Shown: one piece after another, positions 48,241-59,500 of the stretch
Layout of the letters: every line of letters begins with the position of its first letter
Numbering within the stretch: the first letter of the stretch is position 1
Source: Gerris lacustris
Lineage: Eukaryota; Arthropoda; Insecta; Hemiptera; Gerridae
Assembly (NCBI GenBank): GCA_951217055.1
Contig: OX578284.1
Coordinates: 32,390,187 to 32,454,186 of the forward strand
DNA length: 64,000 bases
Direction: 5' to 3'
Notes under the pieces: model-generated
What the model was told of the DNA's origin: nothing
Databases searched by the model: none
Seen by the model: the letters and a program-made list of their open reading frames with translations, nothing else
Translations under genes and position numbers: made by a program

Positions 48241-48372
48241 GAGGGGGGAAGAAAAACAATTAAATTAAACTTAATATGATCAGCTGATTATGTGAGTGAC
48301 TGTAACAGCCAATGAGGAGGAAACAAGTTAGTCGATCTTCTGTCTCCGTTTGAGCAACATGCATCCTTGAAT
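48240..48372 (+). promoter_or_regulatory. Candidate promoter and noncoding first exon
   Basis: CCAAT at 48309-48313, a drop in AT content, an initiator-like TTAGTC at about 48328, then a short transcript-like stretch ending in a strong donor (GTAAGT at 48373). It could be a 5' UTR exon of MED1 with a 5.2 kb intron. Inference only. Confidence 0.3.
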
Positions 48373-49553
48373 GTAAGTACCTTAAATAATTATTTTCGGC
48401 GTTTTATTACTTAATATTTAACATATTTGTCAATTAATTAATGTAGATAAGTTTTAGTCGTTATATTTTGAACAATTTGTATCATCTAAAATAGTTATTT
48501 TAAAGTTAGTATGTTTGTAACTTGAAAATTTAAAAAATGGTTTTTCGTGGTAGAATATTTCTTTATTATACTTTTCAAAGTCAATTAATGATTTTAAAAT
48601 ATAAATAATAAACTCATAATGTGTTTTCCAAAATATATAGGTGATATTTTTAACTTTAAGGAAATTTATAAAATTTTGAGAATCTAGATGTAAAACCGTG
48701 TATTTTAAAAGTTGAGGTTCTTTCTTTGCAGTTTCATTTAATAGCGTACACGAACAACTTTATTAAAGGTGGCTTGGAAATTAATTTAGTAAATTATTTA
48801 ATTAATTTATTAATTTTTTGGAATTAATTTATTAATTCAATAAGTCGTAGAAAGGCATTTACCACTAATTACTAATTAGATAGGACTTTTGTGGTGCAGT
48901 AAATTAAATTTGAGCAATTTTAGTGACCGAAATTATGTGGAAGGATTTATTTACTTATACATACAAAAATACAATTTTTATAAGGATGCTTTTATAAAGA
49001 AAGCTTTATGATATCTAATGTAAAAGATAAGTTTACATAATTTCTCTCTTACCTACTTTTTGTAGTTTTAATGAATACCTATACATAAGTTAAATGTAAT
49101 CTGAACTGTTTTTATTTTAAAACAAATTTTATTATTTTATAAACATGGTTTTTAGACATTAAGATTTTTTTATATTTAATAATCTTTTCATCTCTGAGGA
49201 GGACTCACAAAGTTTGCTTATAATAATTGTTTCATTGTCAATTAGTTTTAAAATGTTCTTTTCTTCACTCATTAGGATGAGAGATTCTAAATTTTCATTC
49301 GAATGTATCGGATGGAAGCTCCATCCGACCGCCCTGCCAGATTTTACTCCTGCATGAAACGTCATCAGAGACATACAACGGTGAAGCGAGAGTTACACGG
49401 TTTTCGTTTCGAGCTTAGTTGGCGTTGCCCCAACTTAAAGAGGCCAGATAGGTTCGTCTAATCGCCCCTAATAAATACGCCCTGTTTCTTCACGTTCTGC
49501 TTTGTTTGAAGGGTGCCCCTGGAGGGCGCCACAACAATAAATGAGGGGGGCTC

Positions 49554-49571
49554 ACCGGGACGCGTCCCGGT
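49554..49571. repeat. Perfect 18-bp GC palindrome
   Basis: ACCGGGACGCGTCCCGGT, followed ten bases later by CCAGGCCGGGCCTGG (49582-49596). Lies in a GC-rich island (49380-49640) of unknown nature within AT-rich DNA; probably part of a transposon. Confidence 0.6.
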
Positions 49572-49984
49572 GTTTCGGTGGGCCAGGCCGGGCCTGGTGC
49601 TAGATTATACTAAATAGGTAGAGTAGACACCTGCCTATGCCTATTATGGGCCTCGTGCCTCTAATTGGGTTCTTGCGTTACTTTGGCCCCTTTTACTTTC
49701 GTATATACGTATGTATAAAGAGATATTATTATGTGATGGCGATGGTATGAAAATCAGATTTTAAGATATTTATAGATTTTTACCAGGTGGATTTAAAAAT
49801 CTCTGTCGTCTGCGCAGACACGTGGAGCCTAACCTACTGGGTCAATTTACAAATTTATATCAAGCCCAAATTTCCGTCCTCTCTGGGCCTAATAATGCCT
49901 AGGACAAAAAGAAGTGTAATGGCGAGTATAAAATGTTTCTTACCTTATTTTTAGTGATATAGTGTTGTAGTGTATATAGTGTTG

Positions 49985-50090
49985 ACAGGGGATTACAAGA
50001 CATAGGTGGACTCCTAAACTTAGTTAAGAGGAGAAGGGGGCCTTAAGCTAGATGAAGTCTAAAATGACCTAAGGTAAGTCAATCTTTATC
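49985..50090 (+). repeat. Dispersed repeat C, partial copy 1
   Basis: GGGGATTACAAGACATAGGTGG and GATGAAGTCTAAAATGACC align with the two fuller copies at 51178 and 51443. Confidence 0.5.
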
Positions 50091-50199
50091 GAAAGTTTGG
50101 ACTTAGAAATCTAATATTATTAAACTATGCAACTCTGATAGTAAAATAATTTCATTAGCAATAATTAATGTTTAAATTATGTAGATTCAAATCTTTTGG

Positions 50200-50660
50200 T
50201 TTTTACTTTCTCATATACTGAGAAAGCATTGTGATGGCGCGAAAATTGGATTATTAGATTTTGATAAATTTACACGTTTTGAGGTCCCCTGAGTCCAAAA
50301 AAGTGGTTTTTAAATTATGTCTGTCTGTCGTCTATCTGTGCCGAAGCCTGGAGCCTAAACTACTGAGCCGATTTTGACGAAATTTGGCATACATGATCAG
50401 AAAAAATATACCCCGAGGCGAAATCGAGAAATGAATTTTAGCTCCAAAATGGGAGGCGCTACCCCCAAAAACTGAAAAAAACGTGAAAAATATTATTTTT
50501 TGAAAATGGTTTCGACAATTATGATTAAAAAATTTAAATGTAGTCCATTTAAATACGAATCTAATGATATAAAACCGTTTTCCCGGTAAAAATTCTGTTA
50601 CTGAGAAAATAGCTTTTTAAACGCGGACGGAGAGAGCCTGGGTTCGATTCCCCGCCCAGT
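50200..50660 (+). repeat. Dispersed repeat A, longest copy, ending in a tRNA-like 3' half
   Basis: Begins TTACTTTCTCATATACTGAG, includes GTTTTGAGGTCCCCTGAGTCC, GTCTGTCTGTCGTCT, CGATTTTGACGAAATTTGGC and CGAGAAATGAATTTTAGCTCC, and ends with GCCTGGGTTCGATTCC, a B-box-bearing tRNA-like 3' half. Related pieces: 7490-7555, 11920-12230 (interrupted by a MITE), 51730-51985, 57985-58250, 60110-60400. Type of element not established. Confidence 0.6.
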
Positions 50661-51177
50661 AAAAGTTATTTTTATGATAAATTTTGATGAAATGTTCAAT
50701 AATAATTAAATGTACATTCGAAAACTAATAAATGGAAAACATTGGGCTAAGTAATTATGAACTCGTAAATGAGAAAGTTTGTCTGAGTTGCCTTATGGAC
50801 CTTTTTTTTTTAAGGAACTGAAATTACTTCTCGTCATTTAATTAGTTTTGTATTTTATAATTGCAACAAAATTTTAACATTGCAATTAAATTGCTAATTT
50901 GTAATTTTAATTATTTTATAGTGACGGAAAAATTGTGCTACCATTGAAGATGACTTGAAATTAAAGTTAAAATGTTTCGAATGATATAATTTATTTACAC
51001 CTCTACAGTCATCTAGTCTCTGATACTCAAAAATACAAGGTTGTGCCATATTAAATTATTATTCATAATTTAAATTTTGTATTAACATTTTTTTACTTAT
51101 ATATATTGACGATTTTTTTCTTACGTTAATTTTACTGATTGTTTTTTTGTGTAACGTGTTTGTTATAAATTTACAGG

Positions 51178-51400
51178 GCATGAATTATCATCTTGGTGGA
51201 GTAATGAGAATAGGATGGCTACATGTAAAATAACGTCTAGAATGACCTAATGCTGGTCAACCATCGCTCCTGGTAAAGTACAGCCCGGGGCAAGAAGCAT
51301 TGGAAAGGCATAATATGCTGTGTATGACGTCCTCATTTGGATAATACATGCCTAGAATGGAAGGATGAAGAATTGTAGGGGTTAGTGAATATAAAATTTT
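51178..51400 (+). repeat. Dispersed repeat C, copy 2
   Basis: GGGCATGAATTATC, AATAACGTCTAGAATGACC and CCTAGAATGGAAGGATGAAG, in the same order as the next copy 265 bases on. Confidence 0.6.
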
Positions 51401-51442
51401 TATTTGTATGTTATGTTATGGAAAAGTTTTTAAGAATTTGCA

Positions 51443-51660
51443 GGACATGAATAGACGCCTAGGCGGTATATAAAGATAAAGAGAAAAGGATGGCCACACG
51501 CTAAATTACGTCTAGAATGACTTAAAGTGGGTTAATCTTTGCGCCCGGTAAAATCGATTCTGGGACAAGAAACACTTAAGAGGCCATTGGATGGATAAAG
51601 CCCTTCTTAGCCAAGACGTACCTAGAAGGGAAGTATTGTAATGGTTAGTGGATATAACAT
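51443..51660 (+). repeat. Dispersed repeat C, copy 3
   Basis: GGACATGAATAGACGCC, AATTACGTCTAGAATGAC, GCGCCCGGTAAAATCG and TAATGGTTAGTGGATATAAC. Copies 2 and 3 are a head-to-tail pair. No open frame and no RNA fold recognised. Confidence 0.6.
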
Positions 51661-51729
51661 TTTTCTTACATTTTCAATAACAGTGTTATTGGTAACGCCT
51701 CCAAATTTAGAGCAAGAATTGATATCGCG

Positions 51730-51985
51730 TTGAGGTATGATTTTTCTGAAGCTGTATGCCAAATTTAATTAAAATCGCTTCATTAGTTTAAGCTTCACGT
51801 TCTGCACCGACGACAGACAAACGTCCCTTGTCTGTCGTCTGTGACATTTTTTTAAAAACCACTTTTTTGGACTAGTGGACCTCAAAACGTGTAAATCCAT
51901 AAAAATCTCAAAATTTAATTTTTACGCAACCACAATAATTTCTCTTTATATATCATACTAAGTACATATATGAGAAAGTAAAAAT
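51730..51985 (-). repeat. Dispersed repeat A, reverse copy
   Basis: Reverse complement of the 50200-50400 sequence: GTCTGTCGTCTGTGAC, then CACTTTTTTGGACTAGTGGA, CTCAAAACGTGTAAAT, ending ATATGAGAAAGTAAAAA. Confidence 0.55.
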
Positions 51986-52108
51986 TTTATCCTCCCCCCC
52001 CAGACCCAATAGAGTAAAAAAAAAAAAAAAATATGGGGGTAATTTTTTTTTTAATAATATATATTTTTTACATCCCCCTCCCCCTAATCTAAACTGACAT
52101 AGAATGTG

Positions 52109-52126
52109 CCCCCCCCCCCCCCCCCC
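52109..52126. repeat. Poly(C) run of 18
   Basis: One of four C14-C19 runs in the window (31582-31595, 40405-40418, 40931-40949, 52109-52126), unexpected in DNA this AT-rich. Confidence 0.8.
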
Positions 52127-52339
52127 AGACCTAGACGCTGGATACGCCAATGTCGTATAACGATTTACCCTTGATCTAACAAAATGTCAAAATTCTTTAA
52201 AATCACTGGAGTACTAGTACTCCGGTACTCCGACTACGTTTGTGACATTATCGTTATAGCCTTATACTGTTTACCATCTCTGTCATAATTTTATCTTCTC
52301 GCTTCGGAATGAAAATATTGTAAAATTGTAAATGTACAT

Positions 52340-52908
52340 TTAAGCTTGGTGTCCACCTTGGACTAAATCTCAAGACCTAGCCTCAGGATCTTGTCCATTT
52401 GAGACCAAAAGCACCCTCATCTTTTCTCAGCCTTGTGTCCACCTGAGATCCCTCAGTTTCTTCCGAGACTCGCCCAATAGAGGATCCTCATCAGGTATTG
52501 GCATTGATGATTGCCTACAAACTTTTCTTTAAAAAGAAATGGGGCGAGGCACTGGATGGCCTAGAAAAGTTTAGTTAGGGCTTGCTTAGCTCTAGTTAAT
52601 GAGCTAAAAATTGAAGTTGCGCAACAACTTAGAAATTTGTTTAATGTTGGCAAATCTCTCTTTTTTCGAATTGGAATATATTAGTTAAAGGGATGAGGGA
52701 TGTGAAGATTCTCTTGGAGACTAGACTGAACACTTAAAACAGTTTCGAACTCTGAGACTGAGTCTTAAGACACAGGGGGCGAGCTTGTCGACTTCAGATT
52801 CGGCCAGTCTTTGACACTTGAGTAGCAACTTAGCAACTCTCCCGGACTAATCTTAGCTCTACATTCACTTTAGTCTCGAGATTAAAAAGTTTCAGGCGGA
52901 CTTTACAT
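52340..52908. mobile_element. PIF/Harbinger-like MITE
   Basis: Left end TAAGCTTGGTGTCCACCTTG, right end (reverse complement) TTTAATGTAAAGTCCGCCTG, then ATCTCAAGAC versus ATCTCGAGAC. Further internal TGTCCACCTGAGATC repeats the end. TAA/TTA flanks and GTGTCCACC ends fit Harbinger MITEs. No open frame. Confidence 0.45.
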
Positions 52909-53139
52909 TAAATTAAGTTTAGAAACATAATCTCTGAACAAGGGGGGTTCCATAAAAAATATTTTTTTCACTCCCTTCTTAATTTCTCTTTAATTATATT
53001 ATAACGGGTGACAAAACTACGGCAATAAAAGTAAATTAAAAATTCAATACACTTGTAATCTGAAAATTTCTTTTAATTACATAATAATTGTAGAGTTGAA
53101 ATATCCGATAAAAGCTCTAGTGCATTTATTTTTTATTAG

Positions 53140-53300
53140 ATTTGATTGGATTGGCAACCCTGAAGTTTCTTCATGTCTGGCTTTTTGCTTCGCTTTTATT
53201 CCTAGTTTTCGTTTGTGTGTACGCTTCTCAGCTGTTTCCAGACTGCTTTTTTAATTATTGTTTTATTTAGTTATTTTACCTTTGTTTAAAATATTATTTT
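53140..53300 (+). promoter_or_regulatory. Candidate MED1 promoter
   Basis: Two inverted CCAAT boxes (ATTGG at 53145 and 53150) 80-90 bases before an initiator-like TCAG (about 53228), less AT-rich than the flanks, with no repeat signature, and ending 240 bases before the first MED1 exon. Confidence 0.4.
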
Positions 53301-53385
53301 AACGATTATTAAAGATTAGGTTCGAAGCTTAGGTTATTTGAGTTATTTTAATACCTATTTAAAGTTTAAAAAAAATCATACAAAT

Positions 53386-53463
53386 ATGTTTTCTTTTGAG
53401 GACGACGATTCGGTGTCGCACATTCGTTTCGACGATTTTAGTATTTGTTACTCTAAAGGATAA
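53386..53463 (+). CDS. Short upstream open frame before MED1
   Basis: 25 codons, acidic, MFSFEDDDSVSHIRFDDFSI and then CYSKG, with stop at 53461. If transcription starts near 53230 this is a MED1 upstream ORF that could lower translation. Alternatively it is chance. Confidence 0.25.
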   Translation: MFSFEDDDSVSHIRFDDFSICYSKG

Positions 53464-53535
53464 AAATTTATTTTCAAATTCTTAGTTTATATTTGTTAAA
53501 ATTATCTTCCATGCTGTTCAATATTTTTGTTTTAG

Positions 53536-53584
53536 ACTTTTTCACATCAACGGATTATAAACATGGTCTACTGCTCCCCTAACT
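53536..53584 (+). CDS. MED1: MED1 first coding exon (candidate start)
   Basis: Acceptor TGTTTTAG, donor GTAAGT. ATG at 53563 in good context (TATAAACATGG) encodes MVYCSPN and joins in frame to the next exon. An equally good start exists in that next exon (ACCATGG at 55385), so the true N-terminus is open. Confidence 0.6.
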
Positions 53585-56500
53585 GTAAGTTGATAGTTGA
53601 TAATGATAACCTTTCAAATGTTTTTATCATACATTGTGCATTCTTATGATATTTATTATTAACATTGAATCTTCTGCGATAATAATAAAGATTATGTTGT
53701 TAAAAATAAGTTGATATTAAAGCCGAATGTAGCTGTACAGGTTATAACGTATGTGAATTTTCAATTATGAAGAACATGTTCCGATAACTGTCTACGTTGG
53801 ACGTGGATATGTTATGGAAGACATAGCACATTCGTTAACTTCTCGATTTAATTTAAGGAAAATTTGCAATTTTTTGACAGATTCCAACTAGGAATCTTAT
53901 TTGTAGGGATATTATTTTGGTTAAAATTAATGTAAGGTGACATTCTCTATCTTAAATACTTACAATTGTTGCCCTACATACATACAGTCTATCGATATTC
54001 TTCATATTCATGTTAAAAGCTACACTTTTTCCTTCCAAATGATTAAATTCCTATAAGAAATTCAAGCCTCCTACATCCAGATGTTATATGATTCACCTAC
54101 TATGTCTATAAAAGAAAGGGAGATAACTTTAAATAAGGTTAGAGGTAATCTGTTGTACCTCGATGGCCCATTTGCTTGCTCTTAATTGAGAACATTCTTT
54201 CTCTTAGTATGTTTTGATTAGCAATAGTTGTAGCATATATCTCTTCACTCTAAAGTGTATTAGACTTAAGGAGTATTTTTCTCTCAGATTTAAAATACTC
54301 CTATTAATCTAGAACCTTCTGTAACCTTCTTCTCTATGATATGTATTTTTAATCTTAATATTTAGGGTTTTCTGCACAAGTTTTATCTGGGTTAGCAGAA
54401 TCATTGGTTCCCTTTTACATACAGTTATGACATGATATATATTGTTATACAAGCTTATCTGGAGGAGGCGATACAGTTGAGAATCACTTGGCAAGATTTA
54501 TACATTTAAGAGATTCCCCAAACAGGCTCTCAATCTCCAGATTTTCCGTTTACCTTCTCTTTTTTTAACATCAAAATAGTGTCTATTGCAGCTATTTAAG
54601 CTTTCAAGAGAAAGCTTAAATCTAGTTTAAGTCTTATACCGTTCTTAAGATTTTCTCTTATGTTGTTCTGGAGATTTTGTCCAGTCTCTTATTCTAAAGA
54701 CTATACTACTCGTATTACGATTTTAATATTTCTAGGTAGGTTGAAGTAAATACAAAATTGAGTAAACATGGCTGCCTTATCAAAAAAAAGTTAAGCAGCA
54801 TTGATCGGGTGTGGTCACCATTTGGATGGATGGGTTCAATTCCTAACTCTTTCAAGTAGCTCCCCATTTTTTAAGCAAAGCTGAATGGATATTGAGCAGG
54901 GTGCCTGGTCTGGGAATGGAACCCAGATATGTGTGATCACCAATCTAAGTGGTGTCTACGCTCAATGATGCTTTACTTTATTAATTGGAGTGTACGAGCT
55001 ACCCAGGCCCCCAAGGCGAAGCCTTACTGTATTCAAATTTTGACATCTAATATAAGGTATTAGCATAATTATTAGTTAAAAGTCTATTTTTTGTGGTCTC
55101 CAGAAGTAGCAGAGTTGATGTGGAGAGTAGCTTTACGTGGGATACGACTCCCTCATACTCTATAACATCATCACATCTCTACCAACCAGCCCGATGTCTT
55201 GTTACATAGGTAAATTGTGAAGTACAACCTTCATATTCTTACCTCTGAAGAAGCTTAATTTCTTTCAATAAGATCACAAATTAATTTATCTAATTGTAGC
55301 TTGTTTATTTAGTTAATTAAGTTTATTATAAGTATACAAAGTGTATTTTATTTGTTTCTAGATCAGTCTCAAAGGAACGGAACCATGGATAAGACCAAGG
55401 AATGGCAGATGGAAATGCTGATGGAAAAACTCAGGTCGAAGGCTGGCCAGTACAGGACATTCTTTGAGTCTGCCAAAGCCCTTAGGATGACTATGCTGGT
55501 ACGTACATAATATTTATAATTACTAATACTTAAAACAAAAAAATCTTGTGTTAACTACCTTAATATAGTGGTGTAAAAGGAGGACCCACTACATCTTTTA
55601 TTAACAATTAAATTAAAAGATGGTGGTGGCCCTTGAATAATCAGCTACACCACTAAAGTAAACAGATGTACTATTCTCTTCATATTGTAAATTATAAGTT
55701 GATTGTTTTTTGTAGGAGAAGCGCTACAGTATAGATAATGTTGAGAGGGCTCAGTTGCAGAAATGTCTAGATACACTTCAACAGAATATGAAGGTTACTT
55801 CACATCAGGCTATGGTTGAAAGACTTGAGAGTGTTTCACGGCAACTTGGGTAAGAAATATAGTATAATATATTTATTTCATATATCAATTTAGTGGTTGA
55901 ATAAACATATTGTTTATTGAGCTAGTCAAGGAAGTCTTATTGCTCAGTAGAGTTAAACTAATTGGGGGTTCCTGAGGTTTTGTCCACACAAATTTTTGCG
56001 TTTTTGGTTTCAGAGATAATGTCTCATCATTGTATCTTAAGACACAAGGGAGACAAGTAGGGTCAGACTGTTTGGAGATCTATATCGAAATGTTGCACAA
56101 TATTTCATAGGGTGGACATAAACTTCTCTGTGAACACAGGCAGGCAAACACTTCTTGTGCCCTCTTGAATGTTTTGAAGTTTTTTACTGTTTTTTCTCTG
56201 AAGCTTTGTTCCCACTGGGACTTAGTGTTGCAAGGCTAAATCAGAGCTGCTGGGATTCAGAGCTACAACATGTCCCTGGAGAGCATTAAAAGATTTTGTG
56301 ATACAAGATTTTTGAAACAGATTCTCTGAAACAATGTTGTGCAACATAGGCTCAGTCGTGTCATAATTTAAATTATCTTCATCATCATATTTAACGACTG
56401 CTTGTGGGTTGTCACAAGGATGTTCACACACATCCAGGATAAATAAAGATGTAGTACTTCGTTTAGAAATCTTTGTACCAGAGGCTGGTTACAAGGCTCA

Positions 56501-59500
56501 CGGTTTGGCAAAATCAAATTAATAAAATTTGTATTTTTTTTTACTGATCTTTCCCCCAACCATTTTTAGAAGGTCTTCAAAATCATTGGGGGTCATCCTT
56601 AAAAAATTAAAAAAATGTAATACCATTTTCCAGCTTTAATGAATCATGAAAACATGGAGTTCGATCATAGCATGGCTCATTGGTGGCACTTAATAGCTTC
56701 TGTACCCACCATCTTTTGCATTTTTGCTTATTTTGATTTTTCATTAGAATTACAAGCAAAACAGTATGACCTATGAGGGCCAACTCTGGTGACATTTCAA
56801 GCCGAACTGCCCCTTGTAGTGAAGACATGACTCATTGTTGCAGGGCAGTCCCTGATCTGACGCGGGACATTGAATCAGGGAAGCCTCTACTAAATCTTCT
56901 TTTTCGGTTTCATTATTAACATTGAGAAACATGTTAGCAGTGATCACAGGAACTTATACTATTTATCTGACACAAGGAACTGAGTTAAGACAATAATTTA
57001 GGCTTGGACTTATGACCAAGCCACTAGATCGTCTATATACATTGTTTCTATACATGTTTAGGGACAATTCTGAAACCACCTATAGACACTTGTAAGACTT
57101 TGAACCGATAAGGTGTAATCAATAATTTTTATACCTTCCCCAATCTATCATTAGCCTCCTTGTCTCTTTGAAAATTGAATCCACAATGAACTTAGAGCCT
57201 TTTAAACTCATGATATCTCTGAAATATTTTTACAATGATTGTAATTATTAATAATTTTATACCTATAACTATGATACATTGATGTGTTTCAGTTTGAAAT
57301 GTGTGTCGGCTTCATCAGGATCTGAACTATTCATTTCATCAGATATGTTTTATCTGGAAGTACAGCTGGAACCATCAGGTGGAGTTAAAGATGTCAAAAT
57401 TCATCATGAGGGAAGATCTGATCAACAGCCTCAGGTAATTTAACATGTTAAAATTTTTCTTCTCCAGACCTCTACCGTTAGGCATTTCATCTTCGATGTT
57501 TGTTACGCAGTTACAACAACCACACGGCCAACCGAGTTGTTCGATCCCACATCCAAACGACCAACATTGTTTGATTTTTTCTTTCATATTTGGCATGGAT
57601 GTTCCTTGAAGTCTTTAAAATTGATGTATATTTTGTTGAAAAAAATTACTTTTTTTTTTTTATGTTTTTCTTGAAATTTGGGATGAATGTTTTTTCAAGT
57701 TATTAAAATCAATTTTTATGGTTTATTTTTTAAAGAAAGAAAAAATCGGTCTGAGACTCATCACAATAACATTCTCATATATTTGTTCATAATTACTTGG
57801 TCCAGTGTTTACCATTTATTAGTTCTTTCAATTTTTCTTTGTCACATATATATATTATTAAATATCTTATCAAAATTTACCATTCATATATTAATTATAT
57901 TTTGTGAAAACGAATTATACGGTTAGATTCTTATTTAAATTGACTACATTTTAATCTAAATAGTTGGAACTGTTTTCGAATAATGATTTTTTCACTTTTT
58001 TGGGGGTAGCGCCCCCAAATGAATTTTAGATCTAAAATTCATTGCTTGATATCGCTTTTGGGTAGGATTTTTCTGAACCTGTATTCCAAATTTAATAAAA
58101 ATTGATCCAGTAGTTTAGACTTCACACGTCGCCCAGATTACAGACGACTTATAGACATTTTTTAAAAAACTTGTGTGGGCTCGGGGGACCTCAAAACGTA
58201 TAAATCCACCAAAATCAGTTACCATACTTTCTCTTTATTAAAAGTAAAAATATATCTATATTTACATTTTTTTTTCTTAAAATTTGGAATGGATGTTTCT
58301 TCACGTTATTAATTCTCATTCTATTCATTAAGTCATTCTTCTCTTCCTTTTTATTCATTGCTATCATTGTTTTTCAAAGTTTAATGAGATAAATTCGTTT
58401 TAATTCCTCCCCTTTTAGAACCAAAACAAATAGTAAATGTAACTCTTACATCTACTTAACTTTAACTTAATGTTTAATTAACTTAACATTAAATGTCTAC
58501 CAATACCTTATGGTTACTGGGTGACTGGAGTGAGTAAAAACTGTGGTAGGCACTGATCACCTTATTAAGAAGTATGTATTTAACATTTTTTTTTATTAGC
58601 TAATACTTTTTGCCTTCTAGAGTTGTGAAGAACTTGTGAATTGCCTATCAAGGAGAGACTTTAATGACTTTACTCAGCAATTGGAAGGCCTATCATCAAT
58701 TTATCAGTTAAATGCAGAAAAGAAGATAAAATCTAAGGCTTACACAGCTCTAACATCTCTTGAAACTGATCTAGCAACCATTGCTTCAATACATTCATTT
58801 GTGAAAGATCCGCAAGCTATTGTACATCAAACTCCTCTTGGTTACTTGGAGAAAAGAAGAGGAGGTAATTACTTATATTTGATTATGTTATTATTAAGAT
58901 TGTAATGTTTCAAATTTACTTACAACAGAGTTCTTAATTTTTAGGGTTTTTAGCCCAAGAAAAACTAGTTAATGAATAGCTTATTGTATTTACACTTTAC
59001 AAATATATTATAGTACATTAAGTTTAATTTTAAGTTACTAAATATCCTTTGGTTCTTGGTCTTGGAAGGAACTATTTGATATGGTGGTCTGGTAATAACC
59101 ATTGACTATTGAGGATAGGTTCTAATGCAAGATTCATTCGCAAAACTTAATTCGACCGTGTGGGTACTATACCTGCATTTTCTTGAGGTTTGGGAGGATG
59201 GCCTTAATTCTGTAGAGATGATATAAAAGTGCCTGCTACTCTGTGGACATTAAACAAAAAAATGATTTTATTTAAAGAGATAATACTTAAAAGGATATGC
59301 GGGGTGAGAATGACATTTTGGGTTGTAGTTATAAAATATTTTTGTTGAAGGAATTTCTCTTCTGCGTCAGTTTTATGAAATGATAATGTTAACACAGTTA
59401 AAACATACAATCCTAGAAATATAAGTTGTGTTATGGATCATTTTTAAAACCTAGGCCAAGTTCTTCAAATTATTTTAATAAAAGTGTCTTATAAATGACA

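Noticed and set aside
49159..49374. 71-codon minus-strand frame
   Set aside because: Not low complexity, but no domain, splice partner or homologous motif could be recognised; kept out of the feature list.
50637..50660. Possible tRNA gene (GGTTCGATTCC)
   Set aside because: Only a T-arm-like half is present; no acceptor, D or anticodon arms can be formed upstream.
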